Shown here: piece after piece, positions 8,695-15,400 of the stretch
Numbering within the stretch: position 1 is the first letter of the stretch
Layout: the number at the start of each line of letters is the position of its first letter
Assembly: GCA_902488835.1 (NCBI GenBank)
Contig: CABTXQ010000028.1
Coordinates: 1 to 15,790, forward strand
Direction of reading: 5' to 3'
Length of the DNA: 15,790 nucleotides
Origin: an uncultured Ileibacterium sp.
GTDB taxonomy: Bacteria; Bacillota; Clostridia; Peptostreptococcales; Anaerovoracaceae
Made by a program: the position numbers and the translations under genes
The notes under the pieces: model-generated
Databases searched by the model: none
Told to the model about the DNA's origin: nothing
What the model saw: only the letters and a program-made list of their open reading frames with translations

Positions 8695-9366
8695 TTATTT
8701 ATCTTTTTTCTTATCTGCATATCTCGCATACTCGCAACCGCAGAAATTTTGTCTATATAACCCGTGTTTCTTTGACAGTTCAATACTCCTACCGAACCCG
8801 TTTTTTTTCTTAAAGTCTATATCAAGAAATTTGGATTTAACCCTTGATTCCAAGCTAATCCCTAGATTTCTTATCTTCTCGTAGTTCTTATGCGGACTTA
8901 TCGACATGCTTGTTGTAAAATAATCGATTCCAAGTTCTGCCGCTTTTATTGCTGTTTCTGAAAGTCGCATCTCAAAGCATACGTCACACCTTTTACCGCC
9001 CTCAGGTTCATCTTTAAGGCGATCCGCTCTCTTGATAAAACTAAGCGGCTCATATTCTCCTTCTATATAATTAACATAGGTATTTCCTATGTTTTCCTCA
9101 TTGAACTCATTGATAAATTTGAGAAGTGCATCCCTTCTAATCATGTATTCTTCACTATCCATTATATTGGGGTTGTAAAAAAATACTGTAACATTATAGT
9201 CTGATGAAAGCCTTTCAATACAAGCACTTGCACATGGACCGCAGCAGGCGTGAAGAAGAACGGATGCTCTCAATGGATCTTTTAAAAGTCCATAGCCTTC
9301 TCTTATGTCAACTCGGAGTGAAAAGTATTCCACGTTGAGTCTCTCAGATAATTTTTCTTTTTCCAA
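8695..9366 (-). CDS. queH: Epoxyqueuosine reductase QueH
   Basis: A 223-residue protein of the QueH (former DUF208) family, which performs the last step of queuosine tRNA modification, epoxyqueuosine to queuosine. It is unrelated in fold to the cobalamin-dependent QueG. Cys motifs fit the family's iron-sulphur and mononuclear iron sites: LHACCGPC (38-45), RCDVC (126-130) and FCGCEYA (208-214). TTSMSISPHKN (151-161) is another typical stretch. The start is TTG at 9364-9366, chosen because GGAGG lies exactly 6 nt upstream and the C-terminal remainder fits the family. It is the first gene of the long operon and follows an extended -10 promoter. No other queuosine gene is in the window. Confidence 0.94.
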   Translation of the reverse strand: MEKEKLSERLNVEYFSLRVDIREGYGLLKDPLRASVLLHACCGPCASACIERLSSDYNVTVFFYNPNIMDSEEYMIRRDALLKFINEFNEENIGNTYVNYIEGEYEPLSFIKRADRLKDEPEGGKRCDVCFEMRLSETAIKAAELGIDYFTTSMSISPHKNYEKIRNLGISLESRVKSKFLDIDFKKKNGFGRSIELSKKHGLYRQNFCGCEYARYADKKKDK

Positions 9367-9411
9367 AGTATTCCTCCGAACCCGCTTAACCCCTCTAAAT
9401 TCGATATGGCA

Positions 9412-9420
9412 ATTATAACA
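9412..9420 (-). promoter_or_regulatory. Extended -10 promoter (TGTTATAAT) for the queH-asnA-priA-...-prkC operon
   Basis: On the minus strand the 62-bp gap between the transporter gene and queH holds TGTTATAAT, a perfect TGn-extended consensus -10 box. The -35 position 17 bp upstream (TTTTAT, inside the end of the transporter gene) is poor, which is usual for extended -10 promoters. A start site near 9405 would leave a leader of about 40 nt before the TTG of queH. This is a motif call only, and read-through from the transporter gene is also possible since no terminator is visible. Confidence 0.5.
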
Positions 9421-9428
9421 TAGGCTAT

Positions 9429-10376
9429 CTATAAATAAAAATACGAGAGAATAGCTGCAGAAATCGGTATAGTAACAAGCGAAATAGCAGTCGTAATTGA
9501 TACTATCTCCGCCGCTTTATTGCCTTCGATATTCTGCTGTACTGAAATTGCAGCTGTAACAACTGCTGTTGGGAAGATACTCGAGAAAACAATTATAAGC
9601 TTTACATCTTCATTCAAAAATGGAATGAAGTGCACAGCTAAAAATGTAATTATCGGTATAATAATCATTCTCATTAAACTTGTGATATTAACATATTTAT
9701 CTTTAATAATCTCTCTTAAATTGCTTTCTCCAAGCTGTACACCGACAACTATCATCGAAATTGGTATAGTTGCATCACTTAAATACTTAACAACGGAATC
9801 AATAGCTTCAGGAGGTCTATATTGAATCAGCATGAATATAACTCCTATAGTAATTCCAAACATTGCAGGATTAAGCATCAATTTCAAGTTAGACTTCCAG
9901 TTGCTTTCTGAATTCTTTCGCCCGATATTAAGTACCATTGGCATAATTCCATAAAAGAATACACATGTTGGTATATTTATCATGACAAGCAAATAAAAAA
10001 TATCATCTCCGAATATGGCCTCCGTAACCGGAAATCCCATAAACCCGTTATTGGTAGCAATCATAGCTGCAATATATACTCCCCACTGCGAAACGGGATC
10101 AAATTTCAAAAATTTGACAATCAGGAATGCAATGATAACTCCAAGTGCATAGTATAAAGTTTCAACTATAAGCACCTGCACAGTTGACTGAACAAGCTTA
10201 TCCGACAATTCCTTTGAATAAATTGAATATGCAGCCATGCACGGTGCTGTAATATTAAGTAGCAACTTGGTCAATGTGTCCTTTGCATCTTTTCCAAAAA
10301 TGCCACGTCTATATGTGATATATCCAACAAATATCAAAGAAAAAATTCCAAAAACTCTTCCAAAAATTAATAACAT
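9429..10376 (-). CDS. AEC-family (auxin efflux carrier-like) transporter
   Basis: A 315-residue, strongly hydrophobic protein with about ten predicted membrane helices in two halves, the bile/arsenite/permease fold typical of the AEC family. Family features: NITAPCMAAYSI after the second basic loop (41-52), TNNGFMGFPV (108-117) and the half-repeat DATIPISMIVVGVQLGES (201-218). Bacterial members include malate/malonate permeases and many carriers of unknown substrate. Nothing here identifies the solute, and the neighbours do not form a pathway with it. It begins with ATG after AAGGG and is divergent from the radical SAM gene. It is followed after 62 bp by queH with no visible terminator. Confidence 0.92.
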   Translation of the reverse strand: MLLIFGRVFGIFSLIFVGYITYRRGIFGKDAKDTLTKLLLNITAPCMAAYSIYSKELSDKLVQSTVQVLIVETLYYALGVIIAFLIVKFLKFDPVSQWGVYIAAMIATNNGFMGFPVTEAIFGDDIFYLLVMINIPTCVFFYGIMPMVLNIGRKNSESNWKSNLKLMLNPAMFGITIGVIFMLIQYRPPEAIDSVVKYLSDATIPISMIVVGVQLGESNLREIIKDKYVNITSLMRMIIIPIITFLAVHFIPFLNEDVKLIIVFSSIFPTAVVTAAISVQQNIEGNKAAEIVSITTAISLVTIPISAAILSYFYL

Positions 10377-10416
10377 CTCTAATTCCCTTATCCTAATATT
10401 TTTTCGTGTACAATGT

Positions 10417-10422
10417 ATTATA
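10417..10422 (-). promoter_or_regulatory. Possible -10 box for the AEC transporter gene
   Basis: The minus strand carries a perfect TATAAT here, about 40 bp before the transporter ATG. The -35 position at 17 bp spacing reads TACATT, which is weak. The divergent intergenic region (10377-10486) must hold promoters for both genes, and this is the best candidate on this strand. Confidence 0.4.
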
Positions 10423-10430
10423 GATTATTT

Positions 10431-10460
10431 TTGATAAAAAATGTAGAATACCTTTAATAT
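10431..10460 (+). promoter_or_regulatory. Possible promoter of the radical SAM gene
   Basis: TTGATA at 10431-10436 resembles a -35 box (5 of 6). TAATAT at 10455-10460 resembles a -10 box (4 of 6), with an 18-bp spacer. A transcript would begin about 20 bp before the AGAGGA ribosome binding site. The whole region is AT-rich, so chance matches are likely. Confidence 0.35.
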
Positions 10461-10486
10461 ATTTTTGTTTGTTTTAGAGGATTAAA

Positions 10487-11473
10487 ATGCAAGGTGGAGA
10501 AAGATACAATTCAATAAGCAATTTTCTGATTGATTATTTTGGCACAAAAACAATCAAGATATCGCTTGATGCCGGCTTTACATGCCCTAATAGAGACGGT
10601 AATCTCGGCACCGGAGGATGTAGTTTTTGCTCATCTCAAGGTTCTGGTGAACTTGCATCCCACATAAGTATAAATAATCCAGTAATGCTTAAGAAGCAAA
10701 TTTATGATTCTATTTCTGTTCAAATCGAAAGGCTCAAAGACAAGTGGCCTAATGCAAAATATCTGGGCTATCTTCAAAGCCACACCAATACATATTCCGA
10801 TATTCATACCCTTAGAACCCTTTACTATGCAATACTTGAGGATCCTAGAATCAGCGGTCTAGTCATTGCAACAAGGCCGGACTGCCTTGGAATTCAGCAA
10901 AATGGAAGAAGTGAAATACTAGATCTTATTGAAGACATTAATAAGGATCACTTTATATGGATTGAACTTGGACTTCAAAGTGCAAACAAGGACACTTTGA
11001 AAAAATTAAACACCTGCTATTATCCTGAGGATTATATTTTGGCAGCAAATTCCTTAAATGAGAGGAAAATAAAATTCGTCACCCATCTTATTCTTGGTCT
11101 TCCGGGAGAAAATGCCGATGACATGATCCGTTCTCTTAATTTTGTATGTAAGGAGTGCCCAAAGCCCTTCGGTATTAAGCTTCATCTAATGAATCTTATA
11201 AAGGGATCTCCCCTTGCTAAGGAATACGGTGCAACTGATCCATTAAATACCGGTACATATTATCCGTATTTCAAAGGAATTGATGAATATGCGGAGTTCG
11301 TTACAGATCTTCTTGAACTTATTCCTGAAGATATAACGATTCACAGGCTGACCGGTGACGTTCCTAGGAAGCTTCTTATTTCACCGGAATGGAGTTACAA
11401 GAAGAGAACTATCTTAAATTCGATAAATCGTAAGCTCAAGGAGAGAAACACCTTTCAGGGAAATTTATATTGA
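10487..11473 (+). CDS. Radical SAM protein, YhcC/YtqA (TIGR01212) family
   Basis: A 328-residue protein and the only gene on the plus strand. The iron-sulphur motif is spaced C-x11-C-x2-C in FTCPNRDGNLGTGGCSFC (31-48; Cys33, Cys45, Cys48), characteristic of the YhcC/YtqA/COG1242 group and different from the usual CxxxCxxC. Other family stretches are KYLGYLQSHTNTYSD (95-109), IATRPDCLG (127-135), WIELGLQSA (157-165) and LILGLPGE (197-204). The group resembles the Elp3 radical SAM domain, but its reaction is not established as far as I know. AGAGGA lies 5 nt before the ATG. The last 9 bp overlap the convergent end of yibF, and no terminator is visible between them. Confidence 0.95.
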   Translation: MQGGERYNSISNFLIDYFGTKTIKISLDAGFTCPNRDGNLGTGGCSFCSSQGSGELASHISINNPVMLKKQIYDSISVQIERLKDKWPNAKYLGYLQSHTNTYSDIHTLRTLYYAILEDPRISGLVIATRPDCLGIQQNGRSEILDLIEDINKDHFIWIELGLQSANKDTLKKLNTCYYPEDYILAANSLNERKIKFVTHLILGLPGENADDMIRSLNFVCKECPKPFGIKLHLMNLIKGSPLAKEYGATDPLNTGTYYPYFKGIDEYAEFVTDLLELIPEDITIHRLTGDVPRKLLISPEWSYKKRTILNSINRKLKERNTFQGNLY

Positions 11474-12190
11474 TGGAAATCTTATAGTTTTTTCTATACA
11501 CATTATGCTTATGCCTGTAACTATAGGTATTACAAGTGAACAACCGATCCCGCTTACAACAATCGTCAATATTCCAAGGGCAAATGAACTGCTGTTCAAC
11601 ATTTCAACGGCACTCATGTTCTTCATGAACTGCATTATAAGAGTTATGAATTCTGCCATGTATATATAGAATACCGTGTGAATTGATGTACTCATAATAT
11701 ATTTTGAAACTTCATTTGCAGATTTTGTCAATTCTTTTTTTTCAATGTTTCCAGTCTTATCTTTTATTTCAAATATTGATGCCGCTACAGCTATCGCATT
11801 GTCACACATAGCTCCGATTAGGGCTATTACTAGCACCGAATTCTGAATTGCCAACATATTTATTCCTATATTTCTGCTATATCCGTTTGAATCTGTTATG
11901 TCGTATTGAAATTCACTAATCCCCTGGCATGACATCTTTGAAGTCAGAAAATATATGAGTGGAATAATTATCAATATCACGGCTACAACTGATATCAAGG
12001 CTATAAAAGACTTTTCTCCCGATTCATTTTGGTAAAATAATATGACATATGTAAAGATTATTGATACAGTTACTGTAACCAGCATAGGATTCTGTCCTAT
12101 ATAAATAAGGTAAATATACGCTATTAAAACAGCAACGTTTATCATAGTTGAAGCTATTGACTTCGCACCTTTATTTCCGCAAAAAATCAA
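11465..12190 (-). CDS. YibE/F-family membrane protein, YibF-like, with anomalous 5' end
   Basis: An open frame of 241 codons from a TTG. Multiple hydrophobic segments and the family core IGAMCDNAIAVAASIFEI (125-142) align with the same region of the two upstream paralogues. The N-terminus is odd. The TTG has no ribosome binding site and cuts off the first membrane helix seen before the G-K-G motif in both paralogues. The missing hydrophobic codons (12217-12191) lie upstream in frame, followed further upstream by TAA (12218-12220) and an ATG (12227-12229) with a strong GAGGAG site. The gene may therefore carry a nonsense mutation, be translated by reinitiation, or contain a sequence error. A second divergence is that the GxxxGTM motif of the paralogues reads YIMSTS here (164-169). 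The rest of the frame is intact. Function unknown. Confidence 0.75.
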   Translation of the reverse strand: MIFCGNKGAKSIASTMINVAVLIAYIYLIYIGQNPMLVTVTVSIIFTYVILFYQNESGEKSFIALISVVAVILIIIPLIYFLTSKMSCQGISEFQYDITDSNGYSRNIGINMLAIQNSVLVIALIGAMCDNAIAVAASIFEIKDKTGNIEKKELTKSANEVSKYIMSTSIHTVFYIYMAEFITLIMQFMKNMSAVEMLNSSSFALGILTIVVSGIGCSLVIPIVTGISIMCIEKTIRFPSI

Positions 12191-13361
12191 TATTAATATT
12201 ATAAGAATGGCGGAGAGTTAAATCAGCATATCTTCTTCTCCTCGTCCTTCTTAATGCAATAATCGTACATGAGAAAGCTACCGGAACTGAAATTACGACC
12301 GCTATACTTCCTGTAAGAAATCTTGCCGCTGCAAAAAAACAATGGTGTACTATAATTGAATGAATTGTCATTGAATTTCTAAGCGATAAGATAAAAAATG
12401 GTATATCAGTTGCAATATTTGTAAAAAACATCACGGGTATCATCGTACCAACCATGTCATCCCCAACATTTCTCGATGATATGAACAGTTCCTTTGCTGA
12501 AATATTATCGCTTCTTGCAGCAATCTCAGTCAGAGTAATGACTACCGTTATGGTTACATCCATCACAGCTCCTGTACAACCTATTATAATTTGCGAAATA
12601 AAAATTCTTTCGGCATCAAGAGGGGAATAAGGTTGGATTAGAAAATCCATAAAATCATAATCAGGTTTCGCGGAAAAAGCCATAACTAATCTCGTTATTA
12701 GCATTACCATCATAATCACTGTAACAGATGAGAAAAATCCTATCCAGGTAATTTTACCTGCTCCGTTCAGAAATACCAAAAGCAGAAATATAAAAACTAT
12801 GACCATTGGTATTGTCAAATACAGTATGTTAAAGCCTTTGAAATACAAACATAGAACTATGTAGAAGACAAGAAGATTTAGGCATAGGCTTAAGGATGTC
12901 ATTAGTCCGTCTTTTCCTGCAATAAAGATAAATAGAATAAAGAGTGTCATGAGAGAAAACGCAATTATATAGTCTCTTTTTAATCCTCCAGGTATGCCTC
13001 TTAATGATCCTTTATTTTCTCCAAGTTTATCTATAAATATGTCATCTCCCGCATTATACTTGACGTCATAGACACATGATTTCGCATATTGATTTTTTAG
13101 TTCAACCTTTTTCCCGGCAAATTTCCCGTTTCTAAGCCTTGCATTTATTTGCTGCTCATAATATTTTTCCTCATACTTCTCACCTGCGTTTTTCTTTGAA
13201 TAGAGATATTTGCTTTTCACAGATGTAACCGTTGCTATTGGTTTATCATAAATCTCATAGTCCATCTTAACTATGATCGTCACCGCAAAAATCAGCATTA
13301 TGGCAATTAATATCTTAAATATCTTATATTTGTTTTTTCTGAATTTATCACTTGTAATCAT
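12171..13361 (-). CDS. YibE/F-family membrane protein, YibE-like (second copy)
   Basis: A 396-residue protein. An N-terminal membrane anchor (about 13-32) precedes an extracytoplasmic domain (about 33-125, containing IATVTSVKSKY and RNGKFAGKKVEL), followed by about eight membrane helices. The core IIIGCTGAVMDVTITVVITL (258-277) and GDDMVGTM (300-307) match the first copy (IGALGAIMDV, GRDIMGTM). This is the YibE/F family (PF07907), with no established function. The start is ATG only 5 bp after the tdk stop, without a clear ribosome binding site, suggesting coupling. The C-terminus has an Arg cluster (RRTRRRR, 371-377) and then about 19 polar residues. This tail overlaps the yibF start region, is absent from the first copy, and could be a secondary extension. 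Confidence 0.9.
   Translation of the reverse strand: MITSDKFRKNKYKIFKILIAIMLIFAVTIIVKMDYEIYDKPIATVTSVKSKYLYSKKNAGEKYEEKYYEQQINARLRNGKFAGKKVELKNQYAKSCVYDVKYNAGDDIFIDKLGENKGSLRGIPGGLKRDYIIAFSLMTLFILFIFIAGKDGLMTSLSLCLNLLVFYIVLCLYFKGFNILYLTIPMVIVFIFLLLVFLNGAGKITWIGFFSSVTVIMMVMLITRLVMAFSAKPDYDFMDFLIQPYSPLDAERIFISQIIIGCTGAVMDVTITVVITLTEIAARSDNISAKELFISSRNVGDDMVGTMIPVMFFTNIATDIPFFILSLRNSMTIHSIIVHHCFFAAARFLTGSIAVVISVPVAFSCTIIALRRTRRRRYADLTLRHSYNINIDFLRK
12218..12243 (-). promoter_or_regulatory. Strong ribosome binding site and ATG interrupted by TAA at codon 4, ahead of yibF
   Basis: On the minus strand GAGGAG (12238-12243) stands 8 nt before ATG (12227-12229). The frame reads Met-Leu-Ile-stop (TAA 12218-12220). 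It then stays open in the same frame through a hydrophobic run into the yibF body. This is the best translation start signal near yibF, yet it gives only a three-codon peptide. It lies inside the last codons of yibE2. Confidence 0.7.
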
Positions 13362-13366
13362 ATGCT

Positions 13367-13966
13367 TTAATCTTTTTTATGTATGAGTCCCGGTCCTATT
13401 CTTCCGTCCATATAATGTTTCCTGCATAATGATACATACATTTCATTTCCGCCAACTATAATCTGTTCACCGGTTCTCGCCATCTTACCGTCTATTATCC
13501 TTGCAACCATTGTGGCTTTCCTTCCGCACCAGCAAATTGTCTTTATCTCTTCGATCTTGTCAGCATAAACAAGAAGATAGTAGGAGCCTTCGAATAGTTC
13601 ATTTTTGAAATCATTTTTAAGCCCATATGCAAGCACCGGTATGTCAAAACTGTCGACAATTTCCGCAAGTTCAAGCACGTGGTGTTTTTTCAAGAATTGA
13701 CATTCATCGACGAGGACGCAGTCCGGCTTTTCTCTTTCCGCAATTCTCATGAATATTTTTAGTATATTTGTATCATCTCTCACTGATACTGCATCTCTTT
13801 TTAATCCGATTCTTGAATTTATAACAGCTGACTTATCGCTTTCATTAAAAACCGGCTGAAGGCATAGGACTTTTTTTCCTCTCTCTTCGTAATTATAAGC
13901 CACCTTAATGAGTTCAAGGGATTTTCCCGCATTCATTGTGCTGTATCTATAATATAACTGTGCCAT
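13367..13966 (-). CDS. tdk: Thymidine kinase, type II (TK1-like)
   Basis: A 199-residue kinase that phosphorylates thymidine to dTMP with ATP in nucleotide salvage. Seen: the P-loop STMNAGKS (9-16), VDECQFL with catalytic Glu88 (86-92), and the lasso/zinc region with Cys145 and Cys147 (CWCGRKA) and Cys181 and His184 (LCRKH). The frame is open for 16 more codons upstream, but the start at 13966 is chosen. It gives the family N-terminus MAQLYYRYSTMNAGKS and has AGGA 6 nt upstream. With it the gene lies 13 bp after yibE1 instead of overlapping it by 35 bp. The YibE/F neighbours on both sides are unusual, and any functional link between membrane protein and nucleotide salvage is unproven. Confidence 0.96.
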   Translation of the reverse strand: MAQLYYRYSTMNAGKSLELIKVAYNYEERGKKVLCLQPVFNESDKSAVINSRIGLKRDAVSVRDDTNILKIFMRIAEREKPDCVLVDECQFLKKHHVLELAEIVDSFDIPVLAYGLKNDFKNELFEGSYYLLVYADKIEEIKTICWCGRKATMVARIIDGKMARTGEQIIVGGNEMYVSLCRKHYMDGRIGPGLIHKKD

Positions 13967-13979
13967 ATTTAATCCTGAT

Positions 13980-15125
13980 TTATTTTCCCTTTCTAATGTA
14001 TATAATTCCGGCAAGAAGCACTGTAAAAGGTACTGTTAAGAGTATCGCAATGCTACCAGCAAGTGCCTGAAGCATGTCTACTATTACTGCCTCTCTATTT
14101 GCAAGTTCAATTATTGATGAAGAGTATGTTATCAATAGCATTATGTTAGTTAATGAGCTTCCTATGTATGCCAAAATGAGCGTGTTTGACATTGTTCCCA
14201 TAATATCTCGACCTATTCTCATGCCACTTTTAAAGAGTGTAGAAAATTTTATGTCCGGTACATGTGAAACTATTTCATTCAATGAAGATGAAAGGTCCAT
14301 TGCCACATCCATTATAGCACCTAGGGCTCCTATTATTATCCCAGAAAAAACAAGTGCTACCAGGTCTATTGGCTTATCCGGGAAAAGCATAGTTATATAG
14401 ATTGAATGTTCATCAGTCATTCCAGTGAGGTGTAAAAATATATTTGCAACATATGTAATCAGGGCTGCCATACTAGTGCCTGCAAAGCAACCGAGCATAG
14501 TTACAAGAGATTTTCTGGTAGCACCTTCTATTAGAAGCAAGGTCATAATAATTGTAAATGAGCAGGTAATGAGTATTCCCAGATAGATATTATATCCGTT
14601 CATTATCCATGGAATAAAAATGCAGAATACGAATAGTGCAGTAAAAGTTAATGAAATGAGAGCATTTACTCCCTTCTTTAGGCCTATGATAACCAATCCA
14701 AGTGCAAATATTGCTGCTAATATGCCTATCTTATCGAGCCTATAGTAATCTACAAACTGCCATTCATCGTTCTTAGTCAAGAGAACTCTGTCTCCCTTCT
14801 CTACTATCTTTACTTTAGCAGTCAATCCGACATTCTCGCTCTTTGTTTGTGTAGCTGTAACGGTTTTTCCCTTGTAATCACCAGATTGAATTTTACATTT
14901 GAAGGATACAATATAGTCTTTCGTGCTTACATCAAATCCCTGATGTCTTGTATTTACTGTTTTTTCCCCAACAGATGTTACAACTGCATGCTCAGTTAAA
15001 TTACCATTATGCTTAAAAAAATCAAGGTTTTTTGTTGTTTTTTTAGTACCAACAATAATTATTATAGAAGACATAAGAAAAACTATGATCCATACTAAAA
15101 TCTTCTGAATTTTATTTTGATTCAT
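13980..15125 (-). CDS. YibE/F-family membrane protein, YibE-like (first copy)
   Basis: A 381-residue protein with an N-terminal anchor helix (about 9-26), an extracytoplasmic domain (about 27-128, with AVVTSVGEKTV and SGDYKGKTVT) and about eight membrane helices. The family core is visible as GIIIGALGAIMDVAMDLSSS (262-281) followed by NEI, and GRDIMGTMSNTLILAY (305-320). The first helix of the membrane part, ILAAIFALGLVIIGLKKG (135-152), is the reference for judging the yibF N-terminus. The family has no proven substrate or reaction. Conserved Asp and Gly residues inside helices suggest transport or ion-coupled activity, but this is inference. GGAGG lies 6 nt before the ATG. No convincing promoter is seen between it and the tRNA cluster, so it may be expressed by read-through of the tRNA terminator. 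Confidence 0.93.
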   Translation of the reverse strand: MNQNKIQKILVWIIVFLMSSIIIIVGTKKTTKNLDFFKHNGNLTEHAVVTSVGEKTVNTRHQGFDVSTKDYIVSFKCKIQSGDYKGKTVTATQTKSENVGLTAKVKIVEKGDRVLLTKNDEWQFVDYYRLDKIGILAAIFALGLVIIGLKKGVNALISLTFTALFVFCIFIPWIMNGYNIYLGILITCSFTIIMTLLLIEGATRKSLVTMLGCFAGTSMAALITYVANIFLHLTGMTDEHSIYITMLFPDKPIDLVALVFSGIIIGALGAIMDVAMDLSSSLNEIVSHVPDIKFSTLFKSGMRIGRDIMGTMSNTLILAYIGSSLTNIMLLITYSSSIIELANREAVIVDMLQALAGSIAILLTVPFTVLLAGIIYIRKGK

Positions 15126-15160
15126 TACAAACCTCCGAACTTACATATGCTTTTCAAAAG

Positions 15161-15199
15161 CAAGAAACACCAATGCTTTTACTGCATCGGTGTTTCTTG
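15161..15199 (-). terminator. Hairpin terminator of the tRNA operon, abutting tRNA-Phe
   Basis: A 16-bp stem (15161-15176 pairs with 15184-15199, one G-T wobble) with a 7-nt loop begins immediately after the encoded CCA of tRNA-Phe. On the minus strand the T-rich part TTTCTTGCTTTTG covers the end of the stem and the bases beyond it. There is no clean T run, so termination may be partial. A second small palindrome, GCTTTTGAAAAGC (15149-15161), follows. The stem could also define the 3' processing boundary of tRNA-Phe. Confidence 0.7.
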
Positions 15200-15275
15200 T
15201 GGTGCCCAGACTCGGAATCGAACCAAGGACACAGGGATTTTCAGTCCCTTGCTCTACCAACTGAGCTATCTGGGC
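15200..15275 (-). tRNA. tRNA-Phe (GAA)
   Basis: A 76-nt cloverleaf. Acceptor GCCCAGA pairs with TCTGGGC, the anticodon stem AGGGA/TCCCT encloses loop CTGAAAA with anticodon GAA, the T loop is TTCGATT, and CCA is encoded. It is the last tRNA of the cluster. Confidence 0.97.
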
Positions 15276-15309
15276 AAATATATAGTTAAATATGTAATCA
15301 TTTAATTAT

Positions 15310-15386
15310 TGGTGGGCCATCGGGGACTTGAACCCAGGACCTGCCGGTTATGAGCCGGATGCTCTGACCAACTGAGCTAATGGCCC
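15310..15386 (-). tRNA. tRNA with CAU anticodon: elongator Met or Ile2
   Basis: A 77-nt cloverleaf with acceptor GGGCCAT/ATGGCCC, anticodon loop CTCATAA (anticodon CAT) and encoded CCA. The G1-C72 pair excludes an initiator. Choosing between elongator Met and the lysidine-modified Ile2 type needs comparison with other CAU tRNAs of the genome. Two stem positions are mismatched: T27 against C43, and T50 against C64. Confidence 0.93.
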
Positions 15387-15400
15387 ACAATTATTATATG

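Noticed and set aside
9367..9411. Possible preQ1 riboswitch in the short leader of queH
   Set aside because: The leader contains AGAGGGG but no matching pyrimidine stem strand or A-rich tail typical of preQ1-I. QueH also acts after preQ1 use, so the idea is not supported.
8687..9428. T-box or other amino-acid leader upstream of asnA
   Set aside because: Only 8 bp separate queH from asnA, and the queH leader is about 40 nt, too short for a T-box. No T-box motif was seen.
13967..14014. N-terminal 16-residue extension of thymidine kinase
   Set aside because: It overlaps yibE1 and does not resemble the family N-terminus, and a better start with a ribosome binding site exists at 13966.
15310..15386. 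Initiator tRNA (fMet), suggested by the CAU anticodon
   Set aside because: The first acceptor pair is G1-C72. Bacterial initiators have a mismatch there and a run of G-C pairs in the anticodon stem, and the 27-43 position here is mismatched.
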